Below, piece after piece: positions 59,420-64,000 of a DNA stretch of 64,000 nucleotides. The notes under the pieces are model-generated. The model did not search any database. It was not told where the DNA came from and was given only the letters and a program-made list of their open reading frames with translations. The number at the start of each line of letters is the position of its first letter. Within the stretch, counting starts at the first letter, position 1. Position numbers and translations under genes: made by a program. The DNA is from Amia ocellicauda (lineage: Eukaryota > Chordata > Actinopteri > Amiiformes > Amiidae): the NCBI RefSeq assembly GCF_036373705.1, contig NC_089855.1, positions 48,715,318 to 48,779,317 on the forward strand, written 5' to 3'.

Positions 59420-60600
59420 CTTCAAAGTTTGAATGTGTGTGTGAGAGAGAGTGTGAGTACAGATTTATTTCTATTGGAAATTATCGGTAGATAATAAGCA
59501 TTTTAGCTGACATTTTGTATGTATTTTTTTCCCATGTTATAGATCTTTATAGGATGTAAATTAAATCAATGAAAATGATCTCCTTATTTAGATATTTATC
59601 TGGCAGTACAAACACAATCGCCTCATTTTGCAACCAGGACGTGCCATGACTCACAGTCTTTTAGTTTTAGTTGCATTTTCTGAGCACATACAGGAGGATA
59701 TTGTGTTTCTATGGTATTGCATGTTTGCTGATAAGCAAAAATAAAACACCAGAGGCATCTTTTTGTTCTGTACTCCTGGTTTTATTAGTTTTCCTATAAA
59801 AAACTAAGGTGTCCCAATTTGTGTGATCTCGCTGCACTGAATACAGTATTACTGCAGTAAATCATCCCACAGGACACTCACTGACAAAGAGTTTACTTTA
59901 TAATGAACTTAATAACACTTTGACTGCTAATCACAAATTACTAATCAGATCGAGGTGTGTTTCTTATCAGTATGAAGCTTGTAAGAGTATGCAGGTTTCT
60001 ATTTGACTTGACTTTGAATGTGGTTTAGTTGTTCTGTTAGTATAAAACACTAAAAGGGTTCAACATACAGAGATCAAATTAAATTAATTATATTAACGTT
60101 TGATTGTCATATAAGTGTCATTGTATGAGATAACCAAGCATCTCTGAGAGATTAACAAAGCTGTTCTCCCTTTCTTCCCTATAGTCCCAAATCCTGCTAC
60201 TACTACATATTTTACTGTACTTGATTTCTGCTCTGTTTCTTTTCTATTCCTGTTCATTTTGATCAATTTGTATTTGCTTTTACTTATATGACTCTCTGAC
60301 ACTACTCACTTCTCTGGCTATTAAAGGTCACAAAGCCTCAAAAGATAAACTCCAACCTGTCTACCTTGTATCAGGTACTTAGGGCATGATATTTCTGCAG
60401 GTCAGTGTCACCTTTCCTCGGAATGGGTTCAGGCTATTTCGCAAATCCCCAGACCCACCATAGTATCACAAATGTGTACATTCGGCATGGCTAGCTTCTT
60501 TTGCCAGTGGATTATGGGTTATGCATCTGTTGAAATGCCATTACATGATCTTACTCATCTCAACACACCCCCTTTCCTGGTCTTCACTTGCTGAAACTGC
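59420..60600. other. Intergenic DNA downstream of TRIM
   Basis: AT-rich sequence with a second AATAAA-like motif near 59741. No gene or transposon domain recognised. Confidence 0.4.
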
Positions 60601-60634
60601 CTTTAAACTGCCTTGTCCACACCTCAACCTCAAC

Positions 60635-60780
60635 CTTGGGGTACAGGCGTGCTCCAAGGCTCTGTCCTGGGCCCCCTCCTCTTCTCTCTCTATACTCCTT
60701 ATTGCATCTCATGGTTTCTCCTACCATTTCTACACTGATGATGCCCAGATCTTCCTGTCTTTTCCCTCTTCTGACCCTCG
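60635..60780 (+). mobile_element. L2 LINE RT fragment
   Basis: Reads like the start of the L2 block at 61145-61300 (CTCCAAGGCTCTGTCCTGGG, then the TDDAQ-encoding stretch near 60735) and stops abruptly at about 60780, where unrelated sequence begins. Confidence 0.75.
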
Positions 60781-61075
60781 GGCAATGAGCACCGAGGCGA
60801 TTGTGACATCAGCGGCACTTGTGCCTTTTCTATTTAATTCCTCTCCCTTCCTAGGGTGGGAAGCTAACCACCGAGAAGGAGGACTGAGTTCAAAACCCTT
60901 GTCTGCCCGGAGCACAGCATTTTGGGAATTTTTGTGTGTTTGTTTTGGTTTTGGTTTTCTGTTTTTATGTTCTCCCCACTTGAGGAGCTTGAACTGAATA
61001 AAGCCGGGACAAAACCGGAACCGGAGATTGTCTCACTCCCTGTGTTTGTGTCTGGCTTCCACAGTGTAGTATATT
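60781..61075. other. Unclassified insert between two L2 fragments
   Basis: Not L2. It contains a T/G-rich run and CTGAATAAAGCCGGGAC near 60994, an AATAAA context that looks like an LTR polyadenylation region. No partner copy seen. Confidence 0.35.
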
Positions 61076-62395
61076 GCATGTCGGACAGCGACCGGTCCTA
61101 CCAAGTGACATGGCGAGGCTCCTCATCCACCCCCCAACCTCTCCTCACAGGTGTTCCTCAAGGCTCTGTCCTGGGCCCGCTCCTGTTCTCTCTCTACACT
61201 CGCTCCCTGGGCCCACTCATCGCTTCCCATGGCTTCTCCTACCACTTCTACACTGATGATGCTCAGATCTTCCTATCCTTTCCCTCTTCTGACCCTCTCA
61301 TCCCCTCTCGCATCTCTTCCTCCTTTTCTGCTATTTCCGCCTGGATGCACTCGCTCCACCACAAGCTCAACCTCTCCAAATCGGATCTCCTCTTTTTCCC
61401 CCTCTCTTCTTCACCTTTTGCTGACCTCCCCAACTCAATCCCCTTGGAATCCACCACACTCTCTCCTTCTTCTTCCACTAAAAATCTAGAAGTCACCCTC
61501 AATCCTGTGCTCTCCTACACCCAGCACATCACCACGCTGGCACGCACGTGTAGATTCTTCCTGAGCAACATACGCCGGATCCGTCCCTTCCTCACCGACT
61601 ACTCGACTCAGCTGCTCGTCCAGTCACTGGTCCTCTCCCGCCTGGATTACTGCAAATCCCTCCTGGCCGGCCTGCCTGCATCCACTACCCGCCGCTCCAG
61701 CTCATCCAGAACTCTGCGGCTCGTCTGGTGTCTCTCTGCCATGATTCACACACGCTACTCCACTGCTCTGCTCCCTCCACTGGCTCCCGATAGCGGCACG
61801 CATCCAATTCAAGACTCTGACCCTCACCTACCGCTGTCTTGACCACACTGCACCAAGCTACCTTCAGACACTCGTCTCTCCATACATCCCCTCCAGACCA
61901 CTGCGCTCCTCCAGTGCCAGAAGACTAACTCTGCCTCCTCTCCACTCTCCCTCTTCCAGAGCCGCTCCTTTTCATCCCTGGCCCATAAGCAGTGGAACGA
62001 CTTTCCCATTGAAGTCAAAACAGCAGAGTCTCTGACCTCCTTCCAGCGATTATTTAAGACACATCTGTTCAGATTGTACTTGTAATCTAGTAGTTTATTA
62101 TCCTATAAAATTGCACTGATTCAGCATAATGCTTTGACATAGCCCTTGCTTGCATTACCAGTACTCGTATTGTTTATTTTGATTTCCCCTGTGCCTCCTT
62201 TCCCTTCGCTCTTAGTGATGCCTGCACTTACTAGCTTTTACTATCTATATTTCCTATACAAGTGTGTAAATCGGAATTTGTAAATTGCATTATGCTTTGA
62301 TTGCACTGTATTTTTGCACTTTGTTTTGCGCTTATGTTTTGTAAGTTGCCCTGGATAAGGGTGTCTACCAATAAATAAATACATCAATAATAATA
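61076..62395 (+). mobile_element. L2 LINE 3' fragment
   Basis: The frame to 61842 encodes [20 protein letters not shown] and the RT active-site [10 protein letters not shown], then the thumb region. It ends with TAAGTTGCCCTGGATAAGGG and an ATAAT tail. The catalytic box reads TDD rather than ADD. It is 5'-truncated and broken after 61842; a closely related copy is at 27484-28712. Confidence 0.9.
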
Positions 62396-62419
62396 ATAGT
62401 AATAATAATAATAATAAAC

Positions 62420-63300
62420 AGGCCCTTTCCTTGGCCCCTGCCCTAGGCCTCCCTGACTACTCTAAGCCTTTCTTACTGTCATGAAAAAGGGGATGTCGCT
62501 CTCTGTGTTTTAACAGACTCATGGTGACAAACATTGACCTCTTGCCTACTACAGTACTGCTTCCTTCCTGTCTCAGAGTGGTCACTGAAGCTGCTCTCCT
62601 TGCAGAGTAGTCTGATACTTTAGTGTCTTCTCTCACTGTTGCTGTTCCGCATGGGCTTCTGCACAGTGACAGCACCTCTCTGCTGCTTGTTTGACTAAAA
62701 TTGAGATTTAATTACTCTCTTCCTCCCATATCATGCTGTGTTGCTGCCCTGTCCTAAATCCTAATTCCCTATTGCCCCTCCCGACTGATGGTGAAACCCA
62801 TGACTGTATTACTGTTACTGCCAACTATACCTTTCCCCGTGTTGACCTCAGAGATACAGTACCCCTGTCCCACTTTTGATTTCTATGTAGATGTCTCCTA
62901 CAGGAGAGACTCCTCAGGAAACCTAATCGCTGGCTATGCAGTTTGCACCGCTTCTGAAATAGTTAAGTGTTGCCCTTTACCTGCTGTTTACTCTGCACAA
63001 GTTACTGAACTTGTTACTTGTGCCTGTATCCTCCTGTAATAATCTTCACTGACTCTCACTATGCTTTTGGCGTGGTTCATGATTATGGACAGCTGTGGAA
63101 ACAACGTGGTTTCCTCACATCCACTGGGACTCCTGTTAAAAATGCCTCTTATGTTGCTGCATTGTTCAATGCTCTTCAGCTTCTGGTGGATTCTGCCACA
63201 AAGGCTGTAGTCCATTTCCCCTTACAGGCTACCACCGTCCTCACTCCCCTCCAGCTGGCCCCTCTTTCTGCGACCCTCCAAAATCTTGCACTCTGTAAAG
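62420..63300 (+). mobile_element. Endogenous retrovirus pol remnant (RT connection and RNase H)
   Basis: In plus-strand frames: an ALGLPDYSKPF connection segment (about 62440), then SCLRVVTEAALLAE (about 62570), then RNase H motifs FYVDVSYR (about 62880) and an IIFTDSHYAFGVVHDYGQLW segment (about 63045). It is broken by several stops and shifts, with no integrase, env or LTR recognised. This is an old, inactive gammaretrovirus/epsilonretrovirus-like copy. Confidence 0.8.
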
Positions 63301-63419
63301 ACAACACACCCACTGAAGAGCCGTTATTAATGTTTTATATAAACTGTATAACGTTTTATATTAATAATAGTATGCACACCAAGCAAATTAGATTTATCTA
63401 GCGACAGCATGTTAATTAA

Positions 63420-64000
63420 ATACATTATCCTCGGTGCTTCAAGACCTCAATTCCTTACTGGGAATGTTACTTGATGCTTGTTGTCGTCCATGGTGGTCGT
63501 CCGGTAGAACCTGCGTGGGAAAATCGTAGGGGTGACGTGAGGTTCTCCCTCCCTCAACATAATAAAAAGAGGAGTGGCGTAGTCTACAGCAAATGCATAT
63601 GGATTATGGTGTGAAGGGTTTCTATGTCCCTGGGGACCCACAACCCCTTTCATATAATATTGTTGTATTTCACTGTCTCTGGTGATGGTGGGGTCTTGGC
63701 CCAATGGTCAGTGCTTTGCACAACTACCTGCTCTGAGGACACACTGTACAACACAGTGACCCCGATAAGAGACACTAAGAGTTCAATATGTCTGTATATT
63801 TGGGCTACAGATGTGGCCCAGCCCCAGTACCTTTGGGTCTCTCTCAGCGCCGCTGCTTGCTGGAGGGCAGGGTGTCTGCAGCCACCAGGCCTTCACTGAC
63901 AGGACACCTCTACACTGCAGGGACTGAGGGAGTCTGGTGAGAAGACAGAAATGCTGCTGCTTCCCCTTTCTCTCGGTGTAGGAAGGGCACATTCAGTGTC
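63420..64000. other. Right-edge sequence, not identified
   Basis: A minus-strand frame (63447-63704, 85 codons) and plus frames exist but none resembles a family I know. Possibly more retroviral or host sequence cut by the window edge. Confidence 0.3.

Noticed and set aside
60922..61842. 306-codon plus-strand protein
   Set aside because: A fusion of unrelated insert sequence with an L2 RT fragment; the open frame is fortuitous.

Overview
This is vertebrate nuclear DNA, most likely from a ray-finned fish. The reasons are intron-split immune genes, very long minisatellites, and a repeat load of CR1 and L2 LINEs, a DIRS-like tyrosine-recombinase element, Ty3/gypsy elements, a Tc1/mariner element with an Incomer-like DD36 spacing, hAT-like elements and ERV pol remains. 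The CR1 family, whose 3' end is an octamer repeat of the TTCTTATG type, is common in gars, bowfin, sturgeons and early-branching teleosts. That narrowing is an inference and the species is not determined.

Three host genes can be supported. (1) A six-exon MHC class I heavy-chain gene on the plus strand (7958-15407, 376 codons) with leader, alpha1, alpha2, alpha3 (Ig C1-set), transmembrane and tail exons, every junction in phase 1. The residues that hold peptide termini in classical class I are mostly replaced, so I call it non-classical. (2) Exons of a type II C-type lectin-like receptor on the minus strand (transmembrane exon 38552-38668, stalk exons near 32.5 and 30.7 kb, lectin-domain exons 29919-30070 and 23218-23327). 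The introns are full of transposons, and the first and last exons were not found. (3) A six-coding-exon TRIM E3 ligase of the bloodthirsty (btr)/TRIM39-like type on the plus strand (54067-59247, 539 aa; RING, B-boxes, coiled coil, PRY-SPRY), with a probable 5'UTR exon near 48.1-48.5 kb and a poly(A) signal at 59411. MHC class I, TRIM and lectin receptor together suggest an MHC-type immune region.

Layout: 1-1500 has no gene. 1501-6976 is a 36-bp minisatellite of about 150 units with nested block duplications. 7560-7957 is a CpG-rich promoter. 7958-15407 is the MHC gene; its intron 1 holds a pyrimidine tract split by an antisense LINE, and its intron 2 starts with a 53-bp tandem array. 15408-23217 holds a short hAT-like element and a CR1 copy. 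23218-38668 is the lectin gene with gypsy, CR1, hAT-like, L2, LTR-like and Tc1-derived insertions. 39332-40555 is a complete Tc1/mariner element. 40557-47500 holds an inverted LTR-like repeat, a DIRS remnant and a long antisense CR1. 48100-59420 is the TRIM gene with a 4.4-kb TG-rich minisatellite in its first intron. 60600-63300 holds L2 and ERV pol remnants.

The long reading frames inside the two big minisatellites are not genes: the 36-bp unit is a multiple of three and happens to be stop-free in three of six frames. The features that most deserve a second look are the divergent class I gene with tandem arrays starting just behind its first two splice donors, the MHC-linked lectin with a damaged duplicate stalk exon, the Tc1 transposase that is full length but carries Lys at the third catalytic position, and the nested insertion with an 8-bp target duplication.
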